64,000 nucleotides of DNA from the NCBI RefSeq assembly GCF_902459465.1, contig NC_047070.1, forward strand, positions 9,220,001 through 9,284,000. The letters run 5' to 3'. The notes under the pieces are model-generated. The model worked only from the letters and a program-made list of their open reading frames with translations, ran no database searches and was not told the DNA's origin. A program made the position numbers and the translations under genes. This document shows, in pieces, positions 1 to 12,870 of the stretch (position 1 is the stretch's first letter; each line of letters opens with the position of its first letter). This DNA is from Asterias rubens (Eukaryota; Echinodermata; Asteroidea; Forcipulatida; Asteriidae).

Positions 1-330
1 GGTAACGAGTCATGGGGAGCTGTTGATGGTATAAAACATTGTGAGAAACGGCTCCCTCTGAAGTAATGTAGTTTTTGAGGAAGAAGTAATTTTCCATGAA
101 TTTGATTTCGAGATCTCAGATTTAGAATTTGAGGTCTCGAAATCAAGCATCTGAAAGCACACAACTTTGTGCGACAAGGTTGTTTTTCTTTCATTATTAT
201 CTCGCAACTTCAATGACCGATTGAGCTCAAATCTTCACAGGTTTGTTATTTCATGCATATGTTGAGATACACCAAGTGAGAAGACTGGTCTTTGACAATT
301 ACCAAAGGTGTCCAGTGTCTTTGTGTATGG
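1..330 (-). mobile_element. Family A MITE, truncated by window edge
   Basis: This is a copy of the most abundant repeat in the window, here called family A. Complete copies are about 360-385 bp, begin near TTAAAGGCAGTGGACACTAT and end with its inverted complement. In the middle they carry a hairpin built from a TTTCGAGACCTCA arm and its complement. In this copy the hairpin is at about 105-145 and one terminus lies at about 295-330; the other terminus falls outside the window. I see no coding capacity, so it is best read as a non-autonomous DNA transposon. Confidence 0.8.
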
Positions 331-535
331 ATATTTTTGTTGTCATATTGAATCTGGGCTTGTAAAAATAAAGGGAGACCCCCCCCCCCCAATTCCAGTC
401 GTAATAGGTTGGTTGGACTGTGCAGTATTGAATCTATCAAACTCCGGCAGAATTTCAGGAAGTTGATCCGTAAACAGATTCATCTGATGATGTCATGAGT
501 TCTTTCTGAGATTGAGGCGTCAAGAATAATTGTTA

Positions 536-765
536 AACGGCAGTCGATTTCACGAAACGCTAGGATTAATCCCATCTCGAGTTAGGACGAGTAACTTCTC
601 CCAACAGAGGATGGTTTAATGTGTCCTAACATCTATGCATACCAAACTTAACTCGTCCTAAGATTAATCCTATCTCGAGTTTAGGATTAATCTTAAGGTC
701 TGAATGCTACAGTGCAGGGTTTGGACTCGTCCTAAGTCCTAAGATTAATCTTAAAGGATTCGGGT
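536..765. repeat. Foldback element with repeated TAGGATTAATC arms
   Basis: Inverted and direct copies of TAGGATTAATC, its complement and the core AGTTAGGACGAG recur through this stretch, so it can fold on itself. A related motif set occurs at 5322-5452. It looks like a diverged MITE. Exact ends are uncertain. Confidence 0.5.
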
Positions 766-954
766 ACTTTTTCAAAATCTCCACATATTTACATTAAACT
801 AACAGGGTTTGAAGATAATGATAGTGGAAAGCTTCCCTTCCAATATTACTACCTGAGGTTATGTAGTTTTTTTACTAGGGGCCAAGCATCATGCCTGATA
901 TTAAATTGTTAATTTGGGGTGAAACTGCCATACAAGAAGACAATATATTAAATG

Positions 955-1440
955 TGAATAATAACTCAGGTGAGCTAAAGGTAGGAATTGATATTCCTCT
1001 TAAAACAGTCTAGATTGTAGGAATGAGGGAACGTGCACCAGGCAAGGAATTCCAAAGACATACAGTATGTGGATTAAAGCTATTGGAATGACTCCTTGTT
1101 CTACATCTCAGCAAATCAAGAGTGTATGGGTTGAGAACAAGCAGAGAGTCTGGTGTCACGCTGAAACGTTCTGAATTTCTTATATATTTTTTCTAACCCA
1201 CTACTTTGACTCGCAGTGCCCTTGTTCGTCATCGGGGGCAGACCAGGAATAAGACTGCATCTGGATTGTGTGTGTGCGACAAGGTACCCAGACCTTAATA
1301 TTATCTCATGTTCATGCTGTAGGTTTTTCTGTACACAAAACGCAAAACTATCACCGCACTCTGCACTTCTTTTTAAAAACACTTTCTTTTTTAGTCTTGA
1401 TGCTGAACCCCCCCTCTCTTCATTATTTAGAATGAGCACT
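955..1440 (-). pseudogene. LINE 3'-end remnant
   Basis: Read on the minus strand, the stretch from about 1175 down to 955 matches, with indels, the sequence at 23543-23740 on the plus strand. Shared pieces include [14 protein letters not shown] and [18 protein letters not shown] peptides, typical of the C-terminus of non-LTR retrotransposon polyproteins. Frames are broken. The part from 1180 to 1440 is open in one minus-strand frame but I cannot identify it. Clade not assigned. Confidence 0.5.
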
Positions 1441-1589
1441 TGAGTAATAAAACTATAGTTTTATTTTGTTTTAGTTTTTAAGACAAGCATCTTGTTTTAT
1501 TGGATATGGTATAATGTACAATGTAGCTGATAGAGGGGCTTAGGCAATGGTAAACCACATAAACTTCTTTGGGAAACCACAGTAACTGG

Positions 1590-1865
1590 TACACCACTGG
1601 TAAACCACTGGTAAACCACTGGTATGGTAAACCACTGGTATGGTAAACCACTGTAATATCTGGTTTGGAAAACCACATCAACTTCTTTGGTAAACCACAA
1701 TAACTGGTATGGTAAACCTCTTTATCTGGTTTGGGGGTTTACAAAACTAGTATGGTAAAACTTTCAACTGCCATGGTAAACCATTCAAATGGGCCTGGTA
1801 AACCCTATCAATTTGCACGCTGAACCTTTCAAACTGGTATGGTAAACCAATATCAAAATGTAGGT
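1590..1865. repeat. Minisatellite, GGTATGGTAAACCACT type
   Basis: Degenerate tandem copies of a unit of about 18-22 bp centred on ACTGGTATGGTAAACCAC. The copies are most regular at 1590-1720 and decay toward 1865. Unit length varies, so reading frames across it (repeated Trp-Phe-Thr and Val-Val-Tyr peptides) are artefacts. Confidence 0.8.
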
Positions 1866-2305
1866 TACACTTTAATTTCAGACTAAATTTTTGTTAACTG
1901 GTTTTCATTTAGTCTGGACATGAATTAAAGGACTCGATAATGGGGGGTCAAAACTAACCCCATGAGGCCCAACAAACAGAATAAAAATAAATCTATGAAG
2001 GTTCATAAGTTTTTTTTTGAGATGGTTTAGTTTTCCTGTAGAATGGCTTGTGTAGTGACACAATGGCTTAAATGATAGTAGCAAACAAATTTTACACCTT
2101 TTGGTTATTTGGTGGTGGGTTTATTTCCATGATGAGTTTGCTGCGTTTATTTCTATGATTTGTATGATTTTGATGATTTAAAATTTGGTAAATACTTTTT
2201 ATTTAAATACAGTATGAGGCAACTGGTATAATTTGAAATAGCTTTGCAGTCAAAGACTCTTTCTTTTCTACTTTCTTTCTTGCAATATAGTTTTTATTGA
2301 GCAAT

Positions 2306-2976
2306 TGTTTCAACCCCTAACCCCTAACCCCAACCCCCAACCCCCAACCCCCAACCCCCAGCCCCCAGCCCCCAACCCCCAACCCTCAACCCCCAGCCCC
2401 CAACCCCCAACCCCCAACCCCCAACCCCCAACCCCCAACCCCCAACCCCCAACCCCCAACCCCCAACCCCCAACCCCCAACCCCCAGCCCCCAACCCCCA
2501 ACCCCCAGCCCCCAGCCCCCAACCCCCAGCCCCCAACCCCCAACCCCCAACCCCCAACCCCCAACCCCCAACCCCCAACCCCCAACCCCCACCCCCAACC
2601 CCCAGCCCCCAGCCCCCAACCCCCAACCCCCAACCCCCAACCCCCAACCCCCAACCCCCAACCCCCAACCCCCAACCCCCAACCCCCAACCCCCAGCCCC
2701 CAGCCCCCAGCCCCCAACCCCCAACCCCCAGCCCCAACCCCCAACCCCCAACCCCCAACCCCCAACCCCCAACCCCCAGCCCCCAGCCCCCAGCCCCCAA
2801 CCCCCAACCCCCAGCCCCAACCCCCAACCCCCAACCCCCAACCCCCAACCCCCAACCCCCAGCCCCCAGCCCCCAGCCCCCAACCCCCAACCCCCAGCCC
2901 CCAGCCCCCAGCCCCCAACCCCCAACCCCCAACCCCCAACCCCCAACCCCCAACCCCCAACCCCAAACCCCAAACG
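2306..2976. repeat. CCCCCAA/CCCCCAG 7-bp satellite (about 670 bp)
   Basis: An almost pure tandem array of CCCCCAA with interspersed CCCCCAG units. Its left edge reads CCCCTAACCCCTAACCCC, close to the metazoan telomere repeat CCCTAA. All long ORFs here (Pro-Asn-Pro-Gln on one strand, Gly-Trp-Gly-Leu-Gly on the other) are products of the repeat. The G-rich strand has many runs of five G and could form quadruplexes. Confidence 0.95.
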
Positions 2977-3152
2977 CCTACCTCTTTCAATCTCCTCCCT
3001 TGTATCCTGATCACACTAAACTAATCAAGCAGTAGTTAGATATTAACAGGCCTGGAGTTACACGAAGGCCCAGAGACCATGGGCATTGCCCTTGGTGCCC
3101 CGTCCAAATTTCCCATAGATTCCCATTGCAAAATGAAAATAGCCTTGCCCTC

Positions 3153-3523
3153 TTAAAAGAACACGTTGCCTTAGATCAGACGAGTTAGTCTATAAAAAGT
3201 GTTTGTAACGGTTTGCAAAATGCATATGGTTGGAACGATGTATTAAAAGTAGAATACAATGATCCACACAAATTTGCCTCGAAATTGCGTGGTTTTCCTT
3301 TTACTGTGCCAACTAACACGGTCGGCCATTTATGACTCCCATAATGGCCGACCGTGTTAGTCGACGAGGTGAAAGGAAAACCGTGCAATTTTGAGGCAAA
3401 TTTGTGTGGATCATTGTATTCTACTTTTAAAACATCTTTCCAATCATATGCATTTCATAACAAACGGTTACAAACGCTTTTTATAGACCAACTCGTCTGA
3501 TCCAAGGCAACGTGTTCCTTTAA
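3153..3523. mobile_element. Family B foldback MITE
   Basis: Nearly the whole element is an imperfect palindrome. The left arm begins near AGAACACGTTGCCTTAGATC and the right arm is its complement; the centre is the pair AACACGGTCGGCCATTT and AAATGGCCGACCGTGTT-like sequence around 3330-3360. A second copy lies in an intron of the RLR gene at 58127-58480. No coding capacity is seen. Confidence 0.8.
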
Positions 3524-3634
3524 TAGTGGAGCTTGACTGAACATAGCACTAATACATGTATATGCAGTCTATTTGTGATGTGCAATGTAGTCGACAGAGA
3601 GGTTACGCATACGGATACAGATTGATTACGATAA

Positions 3635-3852
3635 CTATAGACGATGTGACCTCTGACGTCACTCGAAAACCATAACATGATTTGCGCGCATACCGCCGGG
3701 CAAAACCTTTGTGTTTTGGCAGCCAGCTAGAAAGTGTATGCAATCTTACCATGACTACGCGTATTTTTGCCCGGCGAAACATGACGTATACAGTGTTTTA
3801 TCAACAGAGGGCGGTTTGAATGTAAACATACATGTAGGTCACATCGTCTATA
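3635..3852 (+). mobile_element. Family C MITE with ATAGACGATGTGACC ends
   Basis: Terminal inverted repeats ATAGACGATGTGACC at the left and GGTCACATCGTCTAT at the right enclose about 218 bp containing CpG-rich motifs such as GCGCGCATACCGCCGGG. A second copy in the opposite orientation is at 18914-19119. Confidence 0.8.
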
Positions 3853-3877
3853 TCCTTTCACATTAACGAAGTGGAAG

Positions 3878-4440
<563 letters not shown>

Positions 4441-4444
4441 GTTC

Positions 4445-5321
4445 TTCCTACATTTGAGAATTTGATTGAATAGTATTTTTGTTTAACTGTTCGTTTTTCG
4501 GACCCACCTTTCATGCCTTTATAATAATGCGTTTGAAGCATGTTTCCAGCAAGCATGGCAAAATAGAGATCTAGATTTCACCGCATTTTCTCAATTTTTG
4601 CTCACAAATAACTTAACACATTTCTATGTAGGCAATGGATGGTACCGTTAAAAGCAATATCAGGGAAAATGTTTTTAATCTACGGGGAAAAATACAGCCA
4701 AAAGCAAAATGGTATCCGTTTTATAATGCTTTACGCTTCCAGATATCAATTAGTGAATATTCAGGTCCTACACTCCCCCACCCCCTTCCACCTCCACCCC
4801 CCCCCCCCTTCTCTCAACCCATCCATTCTGGTTTATCATTGGTTCTTTTCCTGAATGTTCATGTGATTCATTAAGGAGTAATAATTGTGAGACATGTTTG
4901 ATGTTGTAGTCAAGACTGAAAGTTTCAATCTGTAAAATGGTCTGCAATAATCAAGTAACTCTTCAGTGAGTATCGTTACAATTTCTTGATAATGGCAATG
5001 TTCCGTTTCAAGACGATCAGACCGACTGTGACCTTCATATTTGTGTTTTGATGGTTTTATGGTGTAGTGTGATAGAAGTTAGAAGGATGGCTTTGTATTG
5101 CACTAACTGGTAGTAAAAGCACCTTTGACCCTTGACCCAAGGTAGTTGAATATGACCCAGGTTGTTTTAAAAATCATGTTCTGTGTTGAGGCGACCAATT
5201 CTGAAATTGGTTTTGACCAAGTACAGTATAAGTATAGCCAGAGCCAAAAGCTTCTAGCCATCATCAATTGCTGTGGCTGGATGCTCACTTCTATCCGTTC
5301 GTCAGCAACGATTTTAGCACA
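4445..5321. other. No recognisable feature
   Basis: Unique-looking sequence with a C-rich tract at about 4775-4812. The short ORFs have no similarity I recognise and no flanking splice sites that make a convincing exon. Confidence 0.5.
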
Positions 5322-5452
5322 GGGGCAGATTTCACAAAGATATACATGTAGGACTAGTCTTATCTGAAGTTAGGACAAGTAACCAGTCTTAACTTAACAC
5401 TAGTCTTATCTCTTAGCATTGCCCAAGGTAGAGTTTTGTGAAATCAACCCCG
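5322..5452. mobile_element. Small foldback MITE (GGGGCAGATTTCACAAAG ends)
   Basis: The left end GGGGCAGATTTCACAAAG is mirrored at the right by TTTTGTGAAATCAACCCC. The interior has inverted copies of ACTAGTCTTATCT and TTAGGACAAGT. About 130 bp, non-coding. Related motifs occur at 536-765. Confidence 0.7.
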
Positions 5453-5577
5453 CTGTAGCCAAATCACTCTTAAAGCTAAATGTACAGGGCCTCGAAATGT
5501 TGACTGCGAGTCTGTTAACAAAACTTTTAAATTATATTGAGTCGTGAAGTATAAAGACAATTGAGAAAAAAAGACAG

Positions 5578-5963
5578 TTAAAGACAGTGGACACTATTGG
5601 TAATTGTCAAAGACCAGTCTTCTCAATTGGTGTATCTCAACATATGCATAAAATAACAGACCTGTGAAAATTTGAGGTCATTTGTTCGTTGAAGTTGCGA
5701 GATAATAATGAAAGAAAAAACACCCTTGTCACACGAATTTGTGTGCTTTCACATGCTTGATTGTGAGACTTAACAAATTCTAAACTTAAGGTCTCGAAAT
5801 CAAATTCGTGGAAACTTACTTCTTTCTCGAAAACTACCTTATGAGGGAGCTGTTTCTCACAGTATTTTATACTATCAACCTCCCCCCATTACTCGTTACC
5901 AAATCAGGTTTTCTGATAATAATTATTTTGAGTTATTACCAATAGTGTCCACTGCCTTTAAAT
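5578..5963 (+). mobile_element. Family A MITE
   Basis: Near full-length copy. It starts AAGACAGTGGACACTATTGG and ends with the complementary CCAATAGTGTCCACTGCCTT. The internal GAGACTTAAC and AAGGTCTCGAAATC hairpin is partly eroded. Both terminal inverted repeats are present. Confidence 0.9.
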
Positions 5964-6229
5964 GCTTCTTTGTGTCAGGAAGATTTCTGGTTTTATAAAA
6001 AATTATTCTGTTCCAGTAAACATTTTGAGCAACAAGCTCTGTGGTCGTGTGAATGTTTCTCCCAAATTCGAGCCCTGAGATACGATTTCAAAACTGCCTT
6101 AAAGGTGTGCACACTCAGGCATGGAGTTCATTTCATTGACACTGGACCTTGATCAGTCACAAGAGGGCCTCGGAGGCCAGCTAATGTTGTTCTGCAGCGA
6201 AGCTCCTGCTCATTGTTTTTTTGTGACCT

Positions 6230-6460
6230 GGGCCAAATTTCATGGCACTGCTTACCGTAAGCACAGAATTGGCGCTAACGGAAGCAGGGAATTCTGTGCA
6301 TACGGCAAGCGTATTTCACGGGTTTGCGGCGAATTTTGGCTTCTGCGCGTGCATTCTACGCTTACAAGGCTAGCGCAGAAATTCGGCGCTTGCACGTAAG
6401 CGGGGAATCGCGATCATAAGCGCAGAATTCGGCGGTAAGCAGAGCCATGAAATTGGGCCC
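6230..6460 (+). mobile_element. Family E MITE (GGGCCCAATTTCATGGC ends)
   Basis: Terminal inverted repeats of about 25 bp, GGGCCAAATTTCATGGCACT and its complement ending ATGAAATTGGGCCC, enclose a palindromic interior with repeated CGTAAGCGCAGAATTC motifs. Further copies are at 16105-16325 and 16870-17119; degraded ones are at 26165-26370 and 39060-39275. Confidence 0.85.
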
Positions 6461-6464
6461 AGTT

Positions 6465-6681
6465 AGGGCCATGTTACACGAGGCAATTTAGGGGCAACCA
6501 GTTCCAGGCAATCTCCAAGAAGAATAGGCATCCTATTTGAATGTTAACATTTTGCTTTTGTGAATCGTAAGACAATGTTTTAAAATTGACTTATGTGATA
6601 CCAAAGTGGTCCTGTAGCATGCACTGCAGTTGGTTGCCTCCAAGTTGCCTGTACAAGTTGCCTCCTGTGACAAGGCCCTTA
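6465..6681. mobile_element. Foldback MITE with TAGGGCCATGTTACACGAGG end
   Basis: The left end TTAGGGCCATGTTACACGAG pairs imperfectly with the right end, which reads TTGCCTCCTGTGACAAGGCC. The interior repeats GTTGCCTCCAAGTTGCCTGT. It starts only a few bases after a family E element. Confidence 0.65.
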
Positions 6682-6803
6682 GACTCTTGTAGCTCCAAGT
6701 TCCCTTTGTAGGAACCACTTAAACCTAGTGGGGAGAAAAATGTTCAATCAGTGTATTTTGACAGTATCACAATCAAAATCAGATCAAATGCAATGTAAAT
6801 TGG

Positions 6804-7184
6804 AAGTTAAAGACGCTGGACACTATTGGTATTTGTCAAAGACCAGTCTTCTCACTTAGTGTATCTCAACATATGCATAAAATAACAAACCTGTGAAAAT
6901 TTGAGCTCAATTGGTCATCGAAGTTGCGAGATAATAATGAAAGAAAAAACACTCTTGTCACACGAAGTTGTGTGCCTTCAGATGCTTGATTTCGAGACCT
7001 CAAATTTGAGGTCTCGAAATCAAATTCTTGGAAAATTACTTGGTTCTCGAAAACCTTGTTACTTCAGAGGAAGCCGTTACACAATGTTTTATACTATCAA
7101 CCTCTCCCCATTGCTCGTAACCAAGTCAGGTTTCATGCTAATAATTATTTTGAGTAATTACTAATAGTGTCCACTGCCTTTAAC
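6804..7184 (+). mobile_element. Family A MITE
   Basis: Full-length copy with both inverted termini (GTTAAAGACGCTGGACACTA at the left, AGTGTCCACTGCCTTTAAC at the right). The central hairpin is intact: TTTCGAGACCTCAAATTTGA is followed directly by its complement. Confidence 0.9.
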
Positions 7185-8875
7185 AAATAAAAAGGTTCAA
7201 ATGAGGGTAGATGTATGTCCCAATCGGTGTAGTTTGTCTGACATTGGCACCACACTGAATCAAGTTTAAGAACTTGTGCGATCATAAATCCTATCGAGAC
7301 ACTATTTTAGTCAGTCAGACGATTGCTTGATACCTATTTAAAACAGGAAACTAATATCTTGTAGACTTCACGCATTTACATCCACTTCTTTGTATAAATG
7401 TTTTATTTTTTTCCTTCCGTCTTTTTGCAGAGGCAAGACAACCAACAAACGGGAAAATCAACAGCTCGACAAAAAACATCATGAGGAGATTACCTAGACT
7501 TATAACAAGAAGCAACCAATTACCACTTGACTGATGAGTACAGAGACGGGTGATCATGATGTACATCCAAGACGTCTGGAAGACCTTGACTTGTGTTAAA
7601 AAAAAATACCTTAATAAATGAATAAACTGACGTTGAAGTAAGACGCCTTGTATTGTTAACGACCGAACGAAGAAAGAAGAAGAAAAAAACTAGAAACTTG
7701 TATGTATAAAAACAAAAAATCTTTTCCTAAAAAAAAAAAACCAACACCATAAAATATAGTTATCAAGAGCTAAAAAAAAAAAAACTCACTGAAGAAAAAA
7801 TATTAAAAAATTTGTTTAGAAACATATGTATGTACAAAGGAATCTTGCCACAATGTTTGGTTATTTGTGTATTTGAGGCAAAAATAAAAGGTTTTTGCAT
7901 TAAAAAAAATATATATTTCATGTGGACAGCAAGTAGTGGAAGTAACTATAATGATTAATGTTATATATATGCATAATGTACAAGATTTTAAAAAGGGGGA
8001 AACCCCTTTTTTTTCCGAGATTGTAATGAGGTCATAGCTGTAAGATGTGTAGCTTTGTGGGTTATTAGAATGATGAATCTATTGTTCGTTGTCATCATTG
8101 TCTTCGTCGTTTCTCCGTTTAGATTCCTTGGATACCAATATTTGCACTGGTCCCCAACTCTTTATGTACGACTTTTTTTCACCAGATTTCTACTTGTGAT
8201 CTTGGCTGGTACCCCACTGGCCAGCACTGGTTTCTCTTTGTATCACAAAAAAAATAAAAATATCTAAAACAGTGTAAGTGTTTATGTTCAGAGGTTTATA
8301 ATACTGGAACAGACGCAAGATTTTTTTAAAGGAAGCTCTTTATTGTAAATGCTAGCAATTATATGTCTAATACTTCTCCTTTTTATAGAGTCCTGTCTGC
8401 TTTTTAACATTTCAAGTACAAAACACTAAAAAAAAAACTCTGACGTACATTGTCATTTCGGAGTCAGTTTTAGGGGCAGTCAAATCTGTAAGCCTGACTG
8501 AGAACTGAACTGAAAGAGTTCACCCAAGCACAATCTTATAACATGTTCATCACGTGATTAGAAAAACACACCTAGATAAAGTACACATTGTAACCACGGG
8601 CAACCATTTTGGACCCACTCGTTGATTTGACTATATGCATATCAAAGCAAGAACTGGACGCAAAGAAATGCTGACCTCATTCCCTGCTTGGCTCTAAGCC
8701 AATCAGAACACTCCCAGCTGAAAGCTGCCATTTTTTTTATACAAGTCGTAAGATGGTGGTTATAAAATTAAAAAAAAACACTACCATTGCTGAAACTGCT
8801 GCTTTGTTAAATGCCTTTAAAAAACTCAGTTTATATATGTTCAGTTATATTTTGTCATGCAGACACATCACTGAT
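7185..8875 (+). other. AT-rich tract; possible terminal exon or 3' UTR
   Basis: At 7419-7429 a pyrimidine tract ending TTTTTGCAG could be a splice acceptor. It is followed by about 35 open codons in one frame, reading EARQPTNGKINSSTKNIM and ending at a TGA near 7533. AATAAA-type signals follow at about 7612 and 7885. This could be the last exon of a gene to the left, but I see no upstream exon in the window and no known domain. The rest is A/T-rich with several A homopolymers. Confidence 0.2.
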
Positions 8876-9239
8876 GTTAAAGGTAGTGGACACTATTGGT
8901 AATTACTCAAAATAATTATTAGCATAAATCTTACTTGGTAACAAGTAATAGGGAGAGATTGATAGTATAAATCATTGTGAAAAATGGCTCCCTCTGAAGT
9001 AATGCAGTTTTTGAGAAAGAAGTAATACTCCATGAATTTGATTTCGAGACCTCGGATTGAGAATTTGAGGTCTCGAAATCAAGCATCAGAAAGCACACAA
9101 TTTCATGTGACAAGGTTGTTTTTTCTTTCATTATTATCTAGCAACTTCAATGACCAATTGAGCTAAATTTTTCACAGGTTTGTTATTTCATGCATATGTT
9201 GAGATACAGACAATTACCAATAGTGTCCACTGTCTTTAA
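8876..9239 (-). mobile_element. Family A MITE
   Basis: Full-length copy with both termini (GTTAAAGGTAGTGGACACTA and CCAATAGTGTCCACTGTCTT). It has the same internal order as the copy at 39715 and the opposite order to those at 5578 and 6804. Confidence 0.9.
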
Positions 9240-9619
9240 ATATACGACACCAACAAAACATTTGAAGGATGAAATCTGGCCTTGGACTTCACTCTTTAAG
9301 GGGCACAGCAATTTTTCTCTGGTATGGTCCACTTCTACGAGGAAACTGCAATTTGTATTGGCACTTTGCAAAGGTGCCTTGAATAATTTTTGAGGCCTGG
9401 AAATAAGATTTTATAATAAACAAAAGCCATCTTGCAAACACATTTTGCAATTGATTTTTTTTTACCGAAATGAAGTCAGCCGAAATTGTCTTAAAATTCA
9501 CTGTACAGGTTTTGCACTGTAAGATAACATTGTGGTCCAAGTTAAGAACGCTATCTGGTTCTAGTTCAGCACTTAATACTCGAGATTGTTGCTGTAATTG
9601 CAACATTTAGTTCAACATA

Positions 9620-10115
9620 GGGTTACCCCCCCCTAAACCCCCCCCCCCCAAAAAAAAAAAAAAAAAAAACAGAAAGAAAAAAAGAAGAAGAAAATATCCC
9701 TGAAACAACAACAACAACACCAACAAAACCCTTAACAAAAACAACAAAAGGGGAGGTTAACTATCACTGGTTTGGTTTCAAATCCAAGAAGTTACTTTGA
9801 TGAAGGTCAGGTCATTCTCAGAAAATTATAATTTCTCGTAAGCCGCCCTTCTGTGTCAGATTGATGGAATTGCAAACAAACATGCCGTAACCCCCCCCCC
9901 CCCCAAAAAAAAGAACCCCCCCCCCAAAAAAAAAACCTGAAACAACAACAAAACCCAAAACAACATCAGCTAAATGGAGGGTAACCTGTCAGTGTTTTGG
10001 GTTCAATTCCAAGAAGTTATTTTGTTGAAGTTCGGGTCATTCTTAGAGAATTATCCTTTCTCGTAAATCACCCTTCTTCTTTTCCAGATTGGCGAAATTG
10101 CAAGCAAACACGCCA
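9620..10115. repeat. Two diverged tandem copies of a 265-bp unit with poly-C/poly-A
   Basis: Each unit begins with a poly-C then poly-A tract (9635-9670 and 9890-9940). It continues through AACAACAACA runs, a GGAGGGTAAC-like segment, TCCAAGAAGTTA and a segment ending GCAAACA. The two copies are about 80 percent alike by eye, an old segmental tandem duplication. Confidence 0.7.
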
Positions 10116-11899
10116 GATGTTTTCTCCAGTTGTTTTTAGCGCTGGACAATAATACATTCTAAGATATGGTGGACACAGTACGATTGCATTTGTTTGGTTT
10201 GGAGAAATCTGTCTGTAGACTCCCAAGTCAAACGGTGTACTCCCTTTGTGTACGCCATATCTCAAAAACGGTAAATATAATCTGTTCAGATATTATCATA
10301 TGTTTGCTTTTAAGCAGCCACTGTAAATTCTTGGTAACACATAGTTGCAAATTTGGTTATTTCAATAATTTATCCGAAAGAATTTTTCCCGGGGAAAAAA
10401 AAACAAACTGATTTTGTACCAAATTATGGAAGACAACATTTATAGGGTGATGAAAAATGTTACAGGTTCTCTGTGAAAAAAAAAAAAAAAAAAAAATAGG
10501 TTAAGTACTGTTTGAAATTTCCTCATTAAAAATAGTCTGAAATAATAGTAATAACTTTTTACTTGTCATAATGTGAATACCTGGATAAACTAGACTTTTA
10601 TAATTGTTAAAGGAATTATATAACAAGGTCTTTCTGAGGATTTTTAGCAGCATTCTGTGCAAGTCAAACTCGAAGGGGGTGTTTTCTGAACTGTTTCCGG
10701 AAGTTTAAGACAATCTGTTTTTTTTTTTTTAAATATCTGAAAACCCAGGATAAGCTTGAGGGACAACACATCTGGATTTGCAAAGTTGGTGTGTTTAATG
10801 AGCTTTTGCCCAAGCATAAAAAACATACACTTGTTAGCAGCCAATGCGGTTTCAACGGTACCCAGTTTGTGAGTGGCCGTTGTGAGATTTTCGCTTAGCA
10901 CATCATTAAGTATAACGAACTCTGCTTAACATTTTTGTGAATTAGGTTCGTTGAACTTCATGCACTCTTACAGTCAGTGTCAAGTGGTTTTTGCGGGTTG
11001 GGATTAACCAACCTGTAGATGCAGCAAAGGTCAAATATCAAAGGTCAGAAGGTCAATCAAAGTTGTTTTCAAGAGTTCGGGCAAAAGAGTCGTGGAAGCC
11101 AAGGTTGATGTGATTGAAAAGTCCAAGCTCTTTATGATCTCTTGGAAAAAGACGGCTTGAAATTTGTTTAAAAATTTTTTCGTATCGATTTGGATTTATG
11201 ACCAGTGGCGTAAGGTTTCGTTTGAGATTGCGTTGAACTGTATCTGAGCAGTATTGCATAGAGCTACGGAATTACGCACACACCACTCTTACAACCCCTT
11301 CAATACAGTAGACTGTTGTACAGATAATTCAACCATCTTTTAGTTGTCCGTTTTTCAATATTGTACTCACAGAAAAAAATGCACTACGTGGTGACTGTAA
11401 CATGTAACATGTGCTTTAAAAAAAAAAATTTAAAAAAATACAACACGCCTAAAAAAAATTTTTTTTAAAATTAATATAAAATTAAAAAATGCTGATCTTT
11501 TGTTGTTGGTTTGCTGCATCGTGTATCTGGACATGCTCAAGGATTAAGAAGTAACTCGGTAGAAAACATTTTTTAGTGGTATTTGTTTGTGTGTTTAAAG
11601 ATTGTGTCTTTTATGTTTTATTTATAGAGAAAAGGAACATTTGAAATAGCTTTTGCCAACCTTCTAAAAAATATGTCGTGCTTCTTGTTATATTAAGCTA
11701 ACACATTTATTTTATTTTTATACAGTGGAGAAAAAAAACAGGAAAAAAAAAACACAGAATGCTTTGAGAAATTAGACTGTGTGTAGTATGTTTTATTTTG
11801 GGGAGATGTCGTGAACTACAATGCTCTCCGTTATATAGAGTGAGGGCATTTTGGGTCGGTTGCAATGTAAATTACAATTTCTTTTTTTTTTCAAAGCAT
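10116..11899. other. No recognisable gene
   Basis: Low-complexity A/T tracts occur at 10479-10498, 10718-10733 and 11415-11490. Short ORFs exist on both strands but lack splice context or similarity I can name. Confidence 0.5.
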
Positions 11900-12292
11900 A
11901 AATGTCACCCACTCTGAAAATGAGTCAGATGTAGGCAATTTCAGGAATTGAGTTATATGCATGGCTGGAAAGAACACATCAGCAGCAGTAATTTGGTATG
12001 CGTCTAAGCTTTGGGGTGTATCGCGTTGCTGAGTTACTCCCGTTTGAAATTAGCCACTACACCATTTTTGTGCAAAACGACTACAAGTAAAATGATATTT
12101 TCAACTACCATTGGGTGCAAAAGGATACAAATTAGACATAAGTATGATCTCAAAATTGTTGTATTCATAGCTTTATTGCCTAAAAGTAAGTGTTCTAAAA
12201 GTTAACCATGCAACTAAGAAAGATCTTTTAAACTGTCCATAACTTAATATTGCATTGGGCGACATCTGACTCATTTTCACAGAGTGGGTCTT
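11900..12292. mobile_element. Foldback element with CCCACTCTGAAAATGAGTCA arms
   Basis: CACCCACTCTGAAAATGAGTCAGATGT near 11908 is mirrored near 12262 by ACATCTGACTCATTTTCACAGAGTGGG, inverted arms of about 27 bp with one to two differences (positions given rather than full arms joined). The interior is non-coding. Seen once in the window. Confidence 0.65.
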
Positions 12293-12539
12293 AAATAACA
12301 GGATTGATGTTAATTTGTTGAGGAGTAGACGTTGTGTACATTGATATGAACTTGTATCTGTTTCTTGGTATAGGACTTCCAATGTGTGCACAACAAAAAT
12401 GTAGATTATATGTTAATACAGTACTCCCAATGTTTTTTATAGTGTAGGTAGCATTTGGGCTCACACAGTGCAGTTGTCACCTTTTAACTATATCGATTGA
12501 GGTACACGCGACCCTGATCATGGTAAATGCATACCTGTT

Positions 12540-12870
12540 TGGGAATATTTACACCTTTATTGGGTACACTTGTGCCCTGATCGGGTCAGTTATACCCGAT
12601 TGGGTGCACGTATACCTTGATTGGGTACATTTATAACTTGATTGGGGACACTTTTACCCTGATTGGGTAAATTTATGCCAGATTGGGTGCATGTATACCT
12701 TGATTGGGTACACTTATACCTTGATTGGGTACACTTATACCCTGATTGGGTGTATTTATACCCGATTGGGTACACTTATACCTTGATTGGGTACACTTAT
12801 ACCCTTACTGGGTACATTTATACCCTATTTGGGTACACTTGTAACACTGAATGGGTACACTTAAACCCAG
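12540..12870. repeat. 21-bp minisatellite (GATTGGGTACACTTATACC)
   Basis: About 15 tandem copies of a unit of roughly 21 bp, such as TTGATTGGGTACACTTATAC. Because the period is a multiple of three, both strands show spurious periodic ORFs (repeated Tyr-Thr-Gln-Ser and Leu-Asp-Trp-Val). Confidence 0.9.

Noticed and set aside
2305..3024. 239-codon Pro-rich ORF and overlapping Gly-Trp-rich ORFs on the other strand
   Set aside because: They arise from the CCCCCAA tandem repeat; every frame is open because the unit lacks stops.
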